A program made the position numbers and the translations under genes. From Gemmatimonas sp. (GTDB lineage Bacteria > Gemmatimonadota > Gemmatimonadetes > Gemmatimonadales > Gemmatimonadaceae), in NCBI GenBank assembly GCA_011390885.1, contig JAABRO010000005.1, positions 1-64,000 of the forward strand: DNA of 64,000 nucleotides, in the 5' to 3' direction. The notes below the pieces were generated by a model. That model searched no databases. It saw nothing but the letters and a program-made list of their open reading frames with translations, and was not told where the DNA came from. This document shows, piece after piece, positions 52,693 through 61,327 of this stretch (positions are counted from its first letter, which is position 1; every line of letters starts with the position of its first letter).

Positions 52693-53487
52693 ATGCTGAC
52701 GCTGGCCTTCGCCATCGTCATCGGCGTCGCCCTCGGCATGCTCGGCGGCGGCGGGTCGATCCTCACCGTGCCCGTGTTCACCTACGTGGCCGGCCTCGAT
52801 CCGAAAGTCGCCATTGCCTCCTCGCTACCCGTGATCGCCGTGATCAGCGCGGTGGGGGCCTTCGGGCACTGGCGGGCGGGACATGTGCAGGTGCGCACGG
52901 CGCTGGTGTTCGGGGTGCTGACGATGCTCGGCGGGTTCACCGGCGCGCGACTGGCCGTGCTGCTGTCGGGTCGCCTTCAGCTGTTGATCTTCGCGGCCAT
53001 CATGCTCGTGGCGGCAGTCTCGATGCTGCGCGCCGGCCGGGAACGTGCAGCGGACGCCGAGCCCGTGTCGCTCAAGTTCGGCACGCTGCTGCCGCTCGGC
53101 CTTGGCGTGGGCGCACTGACCGGGCTGGTGGGCGTGGGGGGCGGCTTCCTGATCGTGCCGGCACTCACACAGCTGGGCGGCCTGCCCATGCACCGCGCGG
53201 TTGGCACGTCGCTGCTCGTGATCGCTCTCAACTCGTTCGCGGGCACGCTCGGCTACCTCGGGCAGGTCGCGTTGCCCTTCCCCCTGCTCATTCCGTTCAC
53301 CGCGCTCGCGGTGGGCGGCATCCTGATCGGCAGCGTGGCCGCGCGCCGCGTGCCGCATGCGGCGCTCCGCCGCGCCTTCGCCGTGCTGCTGCTCCTCGTG
53401 GCCGCCTTCATCCTCAGCCAGAACTGGGCGTCGGCGTCCACGCCGGCCCCCGTCTCGAACACCACCACCACGACCCCGGAGGCGTGA
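52693..53487 (+). CDS. tauE: TauE/SafE-family sulfite exporter-like permease
   Basis: The 264-residue membrane protein has about eight helices in two repeats, each starting with the Gly-rich family motif ([40 protein letters not shown]). Members export sulfite, sulfoacetate or related sulfur anions. It is the first gene of an operon: the CstB-like gene starts one base after its stop, then an arsR gene. The same three functions occur in the bigR-blh operons of other bacteria, where the permease removes sulfite made from persulfide. Confidence 0.88.
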   Translation: MLTLAFAIVIGVALGMLGGGGSILTVPVFTYVAGLDPKVAIASSLPVIAVISAVGAFGHWRAGHVQVRTALVFGVLTMLGGFTGARLAVLLSGRLQLLIFAAIMLVAAVSMLRAGRERAADAEPVSLKFGTLLPLGLGVGALTGLVGVGGGFLIVPALTQLGGLPMHRAVGTSLLVIALNSFAGTLGYLGQVALPFPLLIPFTALAVGGILIGSVAARRVPHAALRRAFAVLLLLVAAFILSQNWASASTPAPVSNTTTTTPEA

Positions 53488-53488
53488 G

Positions 53489-54946
53489 ATGTTCTTCAAG
53501 CAGTTCTACGACCAGCCCCTCGCGCAGGCCAGCTACCTGATCGGCTGCCAGGCCACCGGCGACGCCATCGTGGTGGACCCGCTGCGCGACATCCAGCAGT
53601 ACCTCGACGTGGCCGCGCGCGAAGGGCTGCGCATCACGCACGTCACGGAGACGCACATCCACGCCGACTTCGTGTCCGGCGCGCGGGAACTCGCGGCCGC
53701 CGCGGGCGCGCAGCTCTACCTGTCGGCCGAGGGCGGGCCCGATTGGCAGTACGCCTTCGCGCAGGCTGACGGCGCCACACTGCTGCGCGATGGCGACGTG
53801 ATCATGGTGGGCAACATCCGCCTCGACGTGATGCACACGCCCGGCCACACGCCGGAACACCTGTCGTTCGTCGTCACCGACCAGCCGGCCGCCGCCGGCG
53901 CGATGGGGATCATCACGGGCGACTTCGTCTTCGTGGGCGATGTGGGCCGTCCCGACCTGCTCGAGAAGGCCGCCAAGGTGGTCGGCACCATGGAGGCCGG
54001 CGCCCGCACGCTCTTCCACTCGCTCGAGCGCTTCCGCGCGCTCCCCGATCACCTGCAGGTGTGGCCGGGCCACGGCGCGGGCTCCGCGTGCGGCAAGGCG
54101 CTCGGCGCGGTGCCGTCGTCCACGGTGGGCTACGAGAAGCGCGCAAACTGGGGCGTGGCCACCACCGACAAAGCGGAGTTCGTGCGCATGGTGCTCGACG
54201 GGCAGCCGGAACCGCCGGCGTACTTCGCACAGATGAAGCGCATCAACCGCGAAGGGCCGCGCGTGCTCGGTGGTCTCACGGTGCCCGCGCGTCGCGAGCC
54301 GGCCGCGCTCGATCCGCTCGTGCACGAGCGTGCCTGGATCGTGGACCTGCGCAGCGCCGACGCCTTCGCGCGCGGTCACGTGCCCGACACGCTGTCCATT
54401 CCCTACAACCGCAGCTTCGCGACGTGGGCCGGCTGGCTGTTGCCGTACGACGCCGATGTGTGGCTGCTCACCGACGCCTCGGGAGCGGACGGCAGCACGC
54501 CCGCCGTCATCCGCGAGGCGGTGCGGGACCTCGCGCTCATCGGCCTCGATCGCGTGGCCGGCTGGTTCGACGCGTCGGCGTTCGAGGCGTGGCAGGCGCG
54601 TGGCCTCGAGTGGCGCGACGTGCCGCAACTGGGCGCCCACGACCTGGCCGCACTGCGCATCCGGGAGAACGTGCAGGTGCTCGACGTGCGCGGTGCGACG
54701 GAGTGGGAAGCGGGACACCTGCCTGACACGCAGAACATTCCGGTGGGCCTGCTCGCCGACGCCGCACGATCGCTCGATCCGCTGCGCCCGATCGTGCTGC
54801 AGTGCCAGAGCGGCGCGCGATCCATGATCGCCAGCAGCGTCCTGCTGCGCGCCGGGCGGCTCGACATCCAGAACCTCACGGGCGGCTTCGTCGCATGGCG
54901 CGACGCCGGGCTGCCGGTGGATCGCACTCCGAGGGCCATCGCATGA
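53489..54946 (+). CDS. Persulfide dioxygenase-rhodanese fusion (CstB-like)
   Basis: The 485-residue protein oxidises persulfide to sulfite and moves sulfane sulfur. The metallo-beta-lactamase fold domain (about 1-245) has ETHIHADFVSG, HTPGHTPEHLSF, TGDFVFVGDVGRPDLL and WPGHGAGSACGKALGAVPSST, giving a mononuclear Fe site as in ETHE1/CstB. The two-rhodanese part follows. The first (about 265-360) has no Cys in its active loop (LLTDASGADGSTP); the second (about 375-480) has VLQCQSGARSMIAS with a Cys. This order, with a dead then a live rhodanese, equals that of staphylococcal CstB. Its stop overlaps the arsR start. Confidence 0.92.
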   Translation: MFFKQFYDQPLAQASYLIGCQATGDAIVVDPLRDIQQYLDVAAREGLRITHVTETHIHADFVSGARELAAAAGAQLYLSAEGGPDWQYAFAQADGATLLRDGDVIMVGNIRLDVMHTPGHTPEHLSFVVTDQPAAAGAMGIITGDFVFVGDVGRPDLLEKAAKVVGTMEAGARTLFHSLERFRALPDHLQVWPGHGAGSACGKALGAVPSSTVGYEKRANWGVATTDKAEFVRMVLDGQPEPPAYFAQMKRINREGPRVLGGLTVPARREPAALDPLVHERAWIVDLRSADAFARGHVPDTLSIPYNRSFATWAGWLLPYDADVWLLTDASGADGSTPAVIREAVRDLALIGLDRVAGWFDASAFEAWQARGLEWRDVPQLGAHDLAALRIRENVQVLDVRGATEWEAGHLPDTQNIPVGLLADAARSLDPLRPIVLQCQSGARSMIASSVLLRAGRLDIQNLTGGFVAWRDAGLPVDRTPRAIA

Positions 54947-55293
54947 CCACCACCAAGCGTCGTCCCCCCAAGGTGCTGTCGCCTGCCATGCTCGACCAGG
55001 TCGCCGACCGCTTCAAGGCGCTGGCCGAACCGAACCGCCTGCTCCTGCTGCAGGCGATGCAGGAGGGTGAACTGGCCGTGGGCGACCTCGTGGCGCGCAC
55101 CGGGATCTCGCTCGCGAATGCGTCCAAGCAGCTGCAGCAGCTGCACGCGGCCGGCTTCATCCAGCGCCGCAAGGACGGGCTGTTCGTGTACTACCGCCTT
55201 TCCGACCACGACGTGATGACGTTGTGTGACCTGATGTGCGGTCGCGTCACGCGCGACGTGAAGGCGCAGGAGCGCGCACTGCTGCCGAGGTAG
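54943..55293 (+). CDS. ArsR-family repressor of the sulfur operon
   Basis: The 116-residue winged-helix protein has the family core: RFKALAEPNRLLLLQAM, then recognition helix ISLANASKQLQQLHAAGFIQRRKDG, and wing LFVYYRLSDH. Two Cys sit close together near the end (Cys95 and Cys99, TLCDLMCG); the N-terminal Cys of BigR/SqrR-type persulfide sensors is absent. It overlaps the CstB-like gene by ATGA and probably represses its own operon, released by reactive sulfur. Confidence 0.87.
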   Translation: MTTTKRRPPKVLSPAMLDQVADRFKALAEPNRLLLLQAMQEGELAVGDLVARTGISLANASKQLQQLHAAGFIQRRKDGLFVYYRLSDHDVMTLCDLMCGRVTRDVKAQERALLPR

Positions 55294-55311
55294 GCCGTCA
55301 CCTCCTCGTCC

Positions 55312-55349
55312 CCGACGGCACGCCGTGCGCAGTCAGCGCGTGCCGTCGG
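55312..55349. terminator. Shared hairpin between convergent genes
   Basis: CCGACGGCACGC (55312-55323) and GCGTGCCGTCGG (55338-55349) form a perfect 12-bp stem with a 14-base loop. It starts 18 bases after the arsR stop, and its right arm lies inside the end of the convergent gene. It could end transcription from both sides. Confidence 0.65.
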
Positions 55350-55893
55350 CGCCCCAGAGAATGCGTTCGGCGAGATAGTCCCCGATCACGCGGCGCACCG
55401 GCGAGGAGCCGGCGCGCACCGCGTCCACGGCGGCGAGCAGCACATGCAGCCGCGGGTCGCGCTGCACCACGCGTGACGCCCCGGGGAAGAGCGGCACGAG
55501 CAGTTCCCCGCGCGCCGTGCCGCCCTCGTCCGGCCACACGACACCGTGCGACAGGTCCGGCACCTGCTCGGCCTGCAGCAGGTCTCCGATGGGGCCGAGC
55601 GACCACGCCGTGGCGACGCCGCTCACCTCCTGTCCGCGCACCGGCGGGAACGCGTAGCGCACGCCGTGCAGCAGGAACTCCCGCAGCGCGGGGCGCGCGA
55701 CCGTGCGGCTGCGCGGGCGCAGCAGTGACGCGCCCTGCAGCCGCGCCACCGCGCGATGCACGGCGCTTGTGCTCGTCGCCAGCGCCTCGGCCAGCGGTTC
55801 ATAGCGGTCTTCCGGCTCGAGCAGCAGCCGAAGGGCGACGGCCACATCGAAGGGCCGCAAGGTGGGCTGCGACGGCACGCGAAGTCGGACCAT
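55333..55893 (-). CDS. Winged-helix DNA-binding protein, unknown role
   Basis: The 186-residue product has a helix-turn-helix near the N-terminus (FDVAVALRLLLEPEDRYEPL, then EALATSTSAVHRAVARLQGA as recognition helix). A beta-rich part follows (ALREFLLHGVRYAFPPVRGQ) and a C-terminal domain of unclear kind. It resembles transcription factors or the DNA-binding half of a toxin-antitoxin regulator, but no partner gene adjoins it. Family not recognised. It converges on the sulfur operon; the end of the gene lies in the shared hairpin. Confidence 0.7.
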   Translation of the reverse strand: MVRLRVPSQPTLRPFDVAVALRLLLEPEDRYEPLAEALATSTSAVHRAVARLQGASLLRPRSRTVARPALREFLLHGVRYAFPPVRGQEVSGVATAWSLGPIGDLLQAEQVPDLSHGVVWPDEGGTARGELLVPLFPGASRVVQRDPRLHVLLAAVDAVRAGSSPVRRVIGDYLAERILWGADGTR

Positions 55894-56088
55894 GCGAGTG
55901 ACGACGAAGGGCGCAGAAGTGACGGACCGGCCACGGGCCGATGGCGGACCTTCCCAAACTACCGGTCGGCGCGACGGGCGCCATGAGCCGCCGTGTCGAT
56001 GGCCGTCCCAGAGCGCGCGCGGTAGTATTCGCGGCACCTCCTCAAGCTACCGCGCGCCTGAACGCGACGCGGCCCTCCACCACGTCCC

Positions 56089-57489
56089 GTGAGTCACATT
56101 CCGGTCTCGCTCGCCCCGTCGCGCGCCAGTGTCACAACCTCGGCTCAAGCACCGCGCACGCTTGCCACACACGCTGTCACCACAGCGGCCTCGGCGAGTC
56201 CTCTCGGTGCGTTCGCGGAACTCGTGCGGCAGGCGCTCGGCGTGGCGTTGGTGCGGGTGGCATTCCCCTCGGATGGTACGGCGGCCCGGCCGGCGGACGT
56301 GCCGGATTCGGCGCCGGATCCGCTCGACCCGTGGTTTGGTCCCGAGGATCCGGTCGGGCGGGCGCTGTTCGCGGAGGTCGAGCAGCTGGGCGGGCCGCTC
56401 GCGATCGAAGACACGCGCGCTGCACCGCCGCTGCGCGGCACCGCGACCATCGGCGCGCTCCGCATCATGGCTTGTCTCGCCGTGCCGGCGCGCGATGCCA
56501 CTGGCAAGGTGCAGGCGGTGCTCTGCGCGCTCGACGGGGTGCCGCGGTGGTGGAGCGAGCGCGATCTTGCGCTCACGGCGTCGATCGCGCAGGCGTTTGC
56601 CGCACTGCTCGCGCCCGGGACGCCATCGGTGCAAGCGCCGTCGGTCGACGCGCCGTCGGTCGACGCGCCGTCGGTCGACGCGCCGTCGGTCGACGCGCCG
56701 CCGGCGGCGCGTCCGCCCGCAGCGGCGGTTCGTACCGAGGGATCGCCCTCGCGACAGTCACGGGAGGCCCTGCGCGCGGTGGGTGAGCTCGCCGGCGGTG
56801 TGGCCCACGACTTCAACAACCTGCTCACGGTCATTTCGGCCAACGCCGAACTGCTGCGCCAGGTGCTCGACGAGCGCGTGCCGCGCGAGCTCGTGACGCG
56901 CGAACTCGACGAGATCGAGCGGGCGACCGGCGATGCGTCGGAGCTCACGTGGCAGCTGCTCGCCTTCGGGCAGCAGCTACCACTCGAGCCCGTGCACCTC
57001 GACCTGCACGAAACCCTTGGCGCGCTGTACGGCTGCGTGCGCTCCGCCCTGCCCGACCGCGTCGCGCTCGAGATGGCACTCACCGCCCCGCGCTCGCATG
57101 TGCGCCTGGACCCGGCGCACTTCGAGCACGCGCTGCTCGCGCTCGTGTCGAACGCGGCCGATGCCATGCCCGACGGCGGCGTGCTGCGGCTGCACACGGC
57201 GCTTCGCACCACGGCCGGAGGTGACGGCCGGAATGGCGCCGCTGACGAATGGCTCACGCTCTCGGTACAGGATACCGGCATCGGCGTGCCCGCTTCGGAG
57301 ATCGGTCGCTTGTTCGACCCGTTCTACTCCACCAAGGAGGTCGGCCGCGGTCGGGGACTCGGCCTCGCTTCGGTGCACGGCATCGTCGCGCAGGCAGGCG
57401 GGCACTGCACGGTGGAGAGCGTGGCCGGCAGCGGCACGACAGTGGTGGTGTGGCTGCCGATCTCCCGCGGCGAGCACGGCGCGCCCTGA
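56089..57489 (+). CDS. GAF-domain sensor histidine kinase
   Basis: The 466-residue cytosolic-type kinase has a GAF-like sensor (about 40-185, LAIEDTRAAPPLRGTATIGALRIMACLAVPARD), a low-complexity linker of SVDAP repeats, the H-box ELAGGVAHDFNNLLTVIS (HisKA of the NtrB/hybrid type), and an ATPase domain. That domain has N-box ALVSNAADAMPDGG, G1 box VQDTGIGVPASEIGRLFDPFYS and G2 box RGRGLGLASVHGI. No receiver or membrane part. GTG 56089 is the start. It converges on another kinase gene that ends in a receiver domain; they might share a regulator. Confidence 0.9.
   Translation: MSHIPVSLAPSRASVTTSAQAPRTLATHAVTTAASASPLGAFAELVRQALGVALVRVAFPSDGTAARPADVPDSAPDPLDPWFGPEDPVGRALFAEVEQLGGPLAIEDTRAAPPLRGTATIGALRIMACLAVPARDATGKVQAVLCALDGVPRWWSERDLALTASIAQAFAALLAPGTPSVQAPSVDAPSVDAPSVDAPSVDAPPAARPPAAAVRTEGSPSRQSREALRAVGELAGGVAHDFNNLLTVISANAELLRQVLDERVPRELVTRELDEIERATGDASELTWQLLAFGQQLPLEPVHLDLHETLGALYGCVRSALPDRVALEMALTAPRSHVRLDPAHFEHALLALVSNAADAMPDGGVLRLHTALRTTAGGDGRNGAADEWLTLSVQDTGIGVPASEIGRLFDPFYSTKEVGRGRGLGLASVHGIVAQAGGHCTVESVAGSGTTVVVWLPISRGEHGAP
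56626..56700 (+). repeat. 15-bp tandem repeat inside the GAF kinase gene
   Basis: Four exact copies of TCGGTCGACGCGCCG (56641-56700) follow one diverged copy (56626-56640, SVQAP). They encode SVDAP units in the linker between the GAF domain and the kinase core. Unit length is a multiple of 3, so copy-number change keeps the frame. Confidence 0.95.
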
Positions 57490-57520
57490 GCGCCGCGCGC
57501 ACCGCGTGGATGGCGCACCG

Positions 57521-59467
57521 TCAGCGGTTCGGCGGCACGACGGCGGGCGGGGCGTCGAGCGCGGCGCGCACCGTGCGCGCGAGATCCTCGTCGGTGAACG
57601 GCTTCTCGAGCAGCACGATGCCCGGCTCGAGCACGCCATGGTGCACGATCGCGTCCTCGGTGTAGCCCGACATGTACACCACGCGCAGCTCCGGACGCAT
57701 CATGCGCAGCCGTTCGGCCACACGACGCCCGTTGGCCTTCGGCATCACGACGTCGGTGAGCAGGAGATCGATCGTGCCGAAGTGATCGGCCGCCACTCGC
57801 ACGGCATGATCGCCGTCGTGGGCGAGCAGCACCGTGTAGCCGCGCCGCACGAGCATGGCCCGCGTCACGTCGCGCACGAGCGCTTCGTCCTCCACCACCA
57901 GCACCGTCTCGGTGCCACCGAGCGCGCCGACGTCGGTCACCGCCGGCTCGAACTCGGGCACGTCGTGCGTGGCCACGGGCAAGTAGATCTTGAACGTGGT
58001 GCCGATCCCCTGCTCGCTGTACACCCACACATAGCCGCCACTCTGCCGCACGATGCCGTACACCGTGGAGAGGCCGAGGCCGGTGCCGCCCGCCTTGGTC
58101 GTGTAGAACGGCTCCCAGATGCGCTCGCGCGTGGCGCGGTCCATGCCCACGCCGGTGTCGGTCACGGTCAGGCATACGTAGTGCCCCGGTTGCACGCCGT
58201 GGTGCCGGTGCGCGTACGACTGCCCGAGCGCGACATCGCTCACCTCGATGGTGAGCATGCCGCCGGTCGGCATGGCCTCGCTCGCATTCACCGCCAGGTT
58301 GAGCAGCACCTGCTCGAGCTGCGTGGGGTCGGCCAGGACCGGTGACGTGAATGCTGCCACCGTCATGCGGATCGTGACCTCCTCGGTGACCGTGCGCTCG
58401 AGCAGACGCTCCATGTCGCGCACGAGCCCCCCCACGTTCACGAGGCGCGGCCGCATGATCTGCTTGCGGCTGAACGCCAGCAGCTGCCGCGTGAGCGCCG
58501 TGGCCCGCGCGGCCGCCGCGCGGATCTGCTGCACTTCCTCGTGCGGCCCGCTCCCCGCGGGCAGCTCTTCGAGCAGCAGTTCACTGAAGCCGCTGATCGC
58601 CGTGAGCACGTTGTTGAAGTCGTGCGCCACGCCCCCGGCGAGTCGCCCCACGGCCTCCATCTTCTGCGCCTGGAAGAGCTGCTCCTCGAGCGCCTTGCGC
58701 TCGGAAATGTCCCGGTGCACGGCCACCCAGTGCGTGTGTACGCCGTCCGCATCGTACACCGGCACGATCACCATCTCCACCCAGTACTCGCGCCCCTCGC
58801 GCGTGTAGTGCATGAGCTCCGCGCGCACGGACTCGCCGCGCCGCAGGAACTCGTGCACGCGCGCGATGAGCGCCGGGTCGGTGCCCGGGCCATCGAGGAG
58901 GGTGCTCGGCTTTCCGATCACGTCGTCCCGATGCCACCCGGTGTGGCGCTCGAAGGCCTCGTTCACGAACACGATCGGCGGCGCGCCGTCCGGCCCAGGC
59001 GTCGCGCTCGTGATCACGAGCAGGTCGTTGATGCACGCCACGGCGGCTCGCAGGAGCGAGCGCTCGGCTTCGGCTCGGCGCAGCGGGGTGGTGTCGCCCA
59101 ACTCGTGGAACACCAGCGCGACGCCGTGGGGCACCGGCATCACGCGCACGCGCGTCTGCAGCGGCTCGGGGCCGGAACGCATCACGAACACGACCTCGAC
59201 CTGCGCGGCGTCCGTCGCCGCGAGTGCCCGTGCGATCGCGGCGTCGAGCGTCACGTCGGCGAACGCCGGGCACGCATCGCGCAGCGACCGGTCGAGCAAC
59301 GTCGCGGGATCCGCATCGCACGTCGCCACGGCCTGCCGGACGGCCGCCGCGTTCATCCAACAGAGGCGCGCCTCCCGGTCGAGCAGCACGACCACGTCCT
59401 CGACCGCCCCCAGGAGGGCGATCGACGTGGCGAGATCGGGAGAACACGGGCGCGTGGCGACGGACAT
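57521..59467 (-). CDS. Hybrid histidine kinase with C-terminal receiver
   Basis: The 648-residue protein has a first sensor region (about 10-135, AVEDVVVLLDREARLCWMNA), a PAS domain (about 140-260, IVFVNEAFERHTGWHRDDVI with PAC end HWVAVHRDISERKALEEQL) and an H-box RLAGGVAHDFNNVLTAISGF. The ATPase domain has N-box NLAVNASEAMPTGG and G1 box VTDTGVGMDRATRERIWEPFYT. A receiver domain ends it (VLVVEDEALVRDV, phosphorylation site in LLLTDVVMPKANG, Lys in LLEKPF). No membrane helix. ATG 59467 is used. It is separated from the DUF481 genes by 85 bp on the same strand. Confidence 0.92.
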   Translation of the reverse strand: MSVATRPCSPDLATSIALLGAVEDVVVLLDREARLCWMNAAAVRQAVATCDADPATLLDRSLRDACPAFADVTLDAAIARALAATDAAQVEVVFVMRSGPEPLQTRVRVMPVPHGVALVFHELGDTTPLRRAEAERSLLRAAVACINDLLVITSATPGPDGAPPIVFVNEAFERHTGWHRDDVIGKPSTLLDGPGTDPALIARVHEFLRRGESVRAELMHYTREGREYWVEMVIVPVYDADGVHTHWVAVHRDISERKALEEQLFQAQKMEAVGRLAGGVAHDFNNVLTAISGFSELLLEELPAGSGPHEEVQQIRAAAARATALTRQLLAFSRKQIMRPRLVNVGGLVRDMERLLERTVTEEVTIRMTVAAFTSPVLADPTQLEQVLLNLAVNASEAMPTGGMLTIEVSDVALGQSYAHRHHGVQPGHYVCLTVTDTGVGMDRATRERIWEPFYTTKAGGTGLGLSTVYGIVRQSGGYVWVYSEQGIGTTFKIYLPVATHDVPEFEPAVTDVGALGGTETVLVVEDEALVRDVTRAMLVRRGYTVLLAHDGDHAVRVAADHFGTIDLLLTDVVMPKANGRRVAERLRMMRPELRVVYMSGYTEDAIVHHGVLEPGIVLLEKPFTDEDLARTVRAALDAPPAVVPPNR

Positions 59468-59552
59468 CGGGGATCGGCACTCCTCGGGAGATGGAACCGC
59501 ATGCCCCGAGAAGTGTCGGCACCGATGCCGCGGCCCTGAACCGCGGCCCGCG

Positions 59553-60344
59553 CTAGAAGGAGACCTGCAGCCCCGACGTGAAGATGCGGTCGGTGGAGAA
59601 GAAGCCCGCCTCCGGCAGGTTGTCGAACCGGACGATGTAGCCGAGCTTGATCGCAACCTTCTGGGAGAGCGGGGCCACCAGCGCCGACTCGCTGTTGATG
59701 CGATAGTCCTCGCGCACCTCGAGGTTGGGAATCGCCTCGAGGGTCTGCAGGAAGAAGGCGCTGGCCCCGAAGGTGCGCTTGTACCAGGCGGCCGCGCGCG
59801 CGGCCGGAAAGTTGTTCGCGAGCCCGTCCACGCCCTGCTGCTGGGTGAGCGAGGCGCCCGTCTCGACGCGCAGCGTGTCGCGCGCCGACTGGTGCACGCG
59901 GAACACGAGCCCGAGGTACTCCTCCGTGCGGCGTGCGATGCCGGCGAAACGGTTGCGGTCGTAGAGCGCGCCCGTAGCCAGCGACACCCACGGCCGCAGT
60001 GCGTACTGGGCGCCGAGCCCGGCCCGCAGCAGGTTGGCGTTCTCGACGCCGTCGTTTTCGCCGTAGATGATGCCGAGCGTCTGCTCGAAGCGCCAGAAGC
60101 CGCGCGAGTGCACGATGCGCTCGCCGAAGTTCACCGTGGAGACGCGCGTGTTCCCCGACGTGGCCACGTAGCCGAGGTCGGCGGTGAAGCTCGTGGTGGG
60201 GGACTCGGCGGCGGCCGCGGATGCTGCCCGCACGGTCGCGGCGGTGGGCGCGGCTTGCGCGCCAAGCGTGCCGGCCATGAGGGTGGTGGAAACCAGCAGG
60301 GCGACGCACCGGGCGCGGCGGTCGATGGCGGCGAGACGAGTCAC
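59553..60344 (-). CDS. DUF481 outer-membrane protein (second of a tandem pair)
   Basis: The 263-residue product has a signal peptide ending TLGAQ, then a DUF481-type barrel: DLGYVATSGNTRVSTVNFGER, WRFEQTLGIIYGENDGVENANLLRAGLGAQY, then YDRNRFAGIARRTEEYLGLVFRVH and C-terminal FSTDRIFTSGLQVSF. It starts with GTG 60344, 35 bp after its paralogue, and has the same plan throughout. DUF481 proteins are porin-like barrels of unknown cargo. The Phe end is an outer-membrane sorting mark. Confidence 0.87.
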   Translation of the reverse strand: MTRLAAIDRRARCVALLVSTTLMAGTLGAQAAPTAATVRAASAAAAESPTTSFTADLGYVATSGNTRVSTVNFGERIVHSRGFWRFEQTLGIIYGENDGVENANLLRAGLGAQYALRPWVSLATGALYDRNRFAGIARRTEEYLGLVFRVHQSARDTLRVETGASLTQQQGVDGLANNFPAARAAAWYKRTFGASAFFLQTLEAIPNLEVREDYRINSESALVAPLSQKVAIKLGYIVRFDNLPEAGFFSTDRIFTSGLQVSF

Positions 60345-60379
60345 GGGATGCTCTCGACGAATGGAGGAGTGGGAGAGAC

Positions 60380-61210
60380 TCAGAAGGAAACCTGGATGCC
60401 GGTGGTGAAGATGCGATCGGTGGCGCGGAAGGTGGGCTCGGGGAGATTGTCGTACCGCACCTGGTACTCCACGCGCAGCGCCAGCGACTTCATGACCGGC
60501 GAGACGAGCGAGGCCACGGCGTTCACGCGGTAGTCCTCGGAGGTCTCGATGTTGGGCACGAGTTCGACGGTCTGCATGACGAACGCCTTGGGCGCGAGGC
60601 CGCGCTTGTACCAGAGCGCCGTGCGCGCCGCCGGGAAGCTGCGCGCCGTGCCATCGACGTTGCGCTGCTGTGTGAACGAGCCGCCCGCGTCGAGACGCAG
60701 CGTATCCCGCTCCCCCTCCACCACGCGCCACACGAGTCCGAGATACTGTTCCGATCGACGCAGCACGCCGGAGAAGCGGTTCTGGTCGAACAGCAGGCCG
60801 GCGGCCACCCCCAGCGAGGAGCGCACCGCGTACTCCCCGCCCACCGCCGCCCGGATGAAGTTGCTGTTCACGGTTCCCTCGCTCTCGCCGTACACCACCT
60901 GGACGAACTCCTCGAAGCGCCAGTGTCCCGTGACGAGGTTGAAGCGCTGGCCCACGTTGACTGTCATCACGTCGGTGTTGCCGGTGGTGCTCACATAGCC
61001 GAGGTCGGCGGCAATGGTCTGCTTGCGCGGGGCGGAGACGCGGCGCATCGAGGCGCGCGCCCGCTCGGTGGGCGGGCGCTGCGCCTCGAGCGCGGCTGGC
61101 GAGCCGAGCAGGAGGGCGAGCAGCGCGAGCGCGACGGGGGCGAGGCTGCGCGACCACCCCGACACGCGGCGAATCCGGCCGTGGGGCGCGGCGGGTCGTC
61201 GAGTGTGCAT
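60380..61210 (-). CDS. DUF481 outer-membrane protein (first of a tandem pair)
   Basis: The 276-residue product has a signal peptide ending ALEAQ, followed by DLGYVSTTGNTDVMTVNVGQ, WRFEEFVQVVYGESEGTVNSNFIRAAVGGEY, then FDQNRFSGVLRRSEQYLGLVWRV and end FRATDRIFTTGIQVSF. It matches its downstream neighbour in nearly every strand, so the two arose by duplication. ATG 61210 is the start; a reading from 61264 adds an unlikely tail. It is divergent from argJ by 117 bp. Confidence 0.87.
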   Translation of the reverse strand: MHTRRPAAPHGRIRRVSGWSRSLAPVALALLALLLGSPAALEAQRPPTERARASMRRVSAPRKQTIAADLGYVSTTGNTDVMTVNVGQRFNLVTGHWRFEEFVQVVYGESEGTVNSNFIRAAVGGEYAVRSSLGVAAGLLFDQNRFSGVLRRSEQYLGLVWRVVEGERDTLRLDAGGSFTQQRNVDGTARSFPAARTALWYKRGLAPKAFVMQTVELVPNIETSEDYRVNAVASLVSPVMKSLALRVEYQVRYDNLPEPTFRATDRIFTTGIQVSF

Positions 61211-61327
61211 GAACCCATTGTAATCGCCGTACCCGGCGCCAGCCCGCCGTCGGGCGCCCCTCACCTCCTCCGGCGGCGGCGGACTAGTTTTCGGCTCGCC
61301 TCACCAGTCCCCTTTCCCCTGTGCCCC

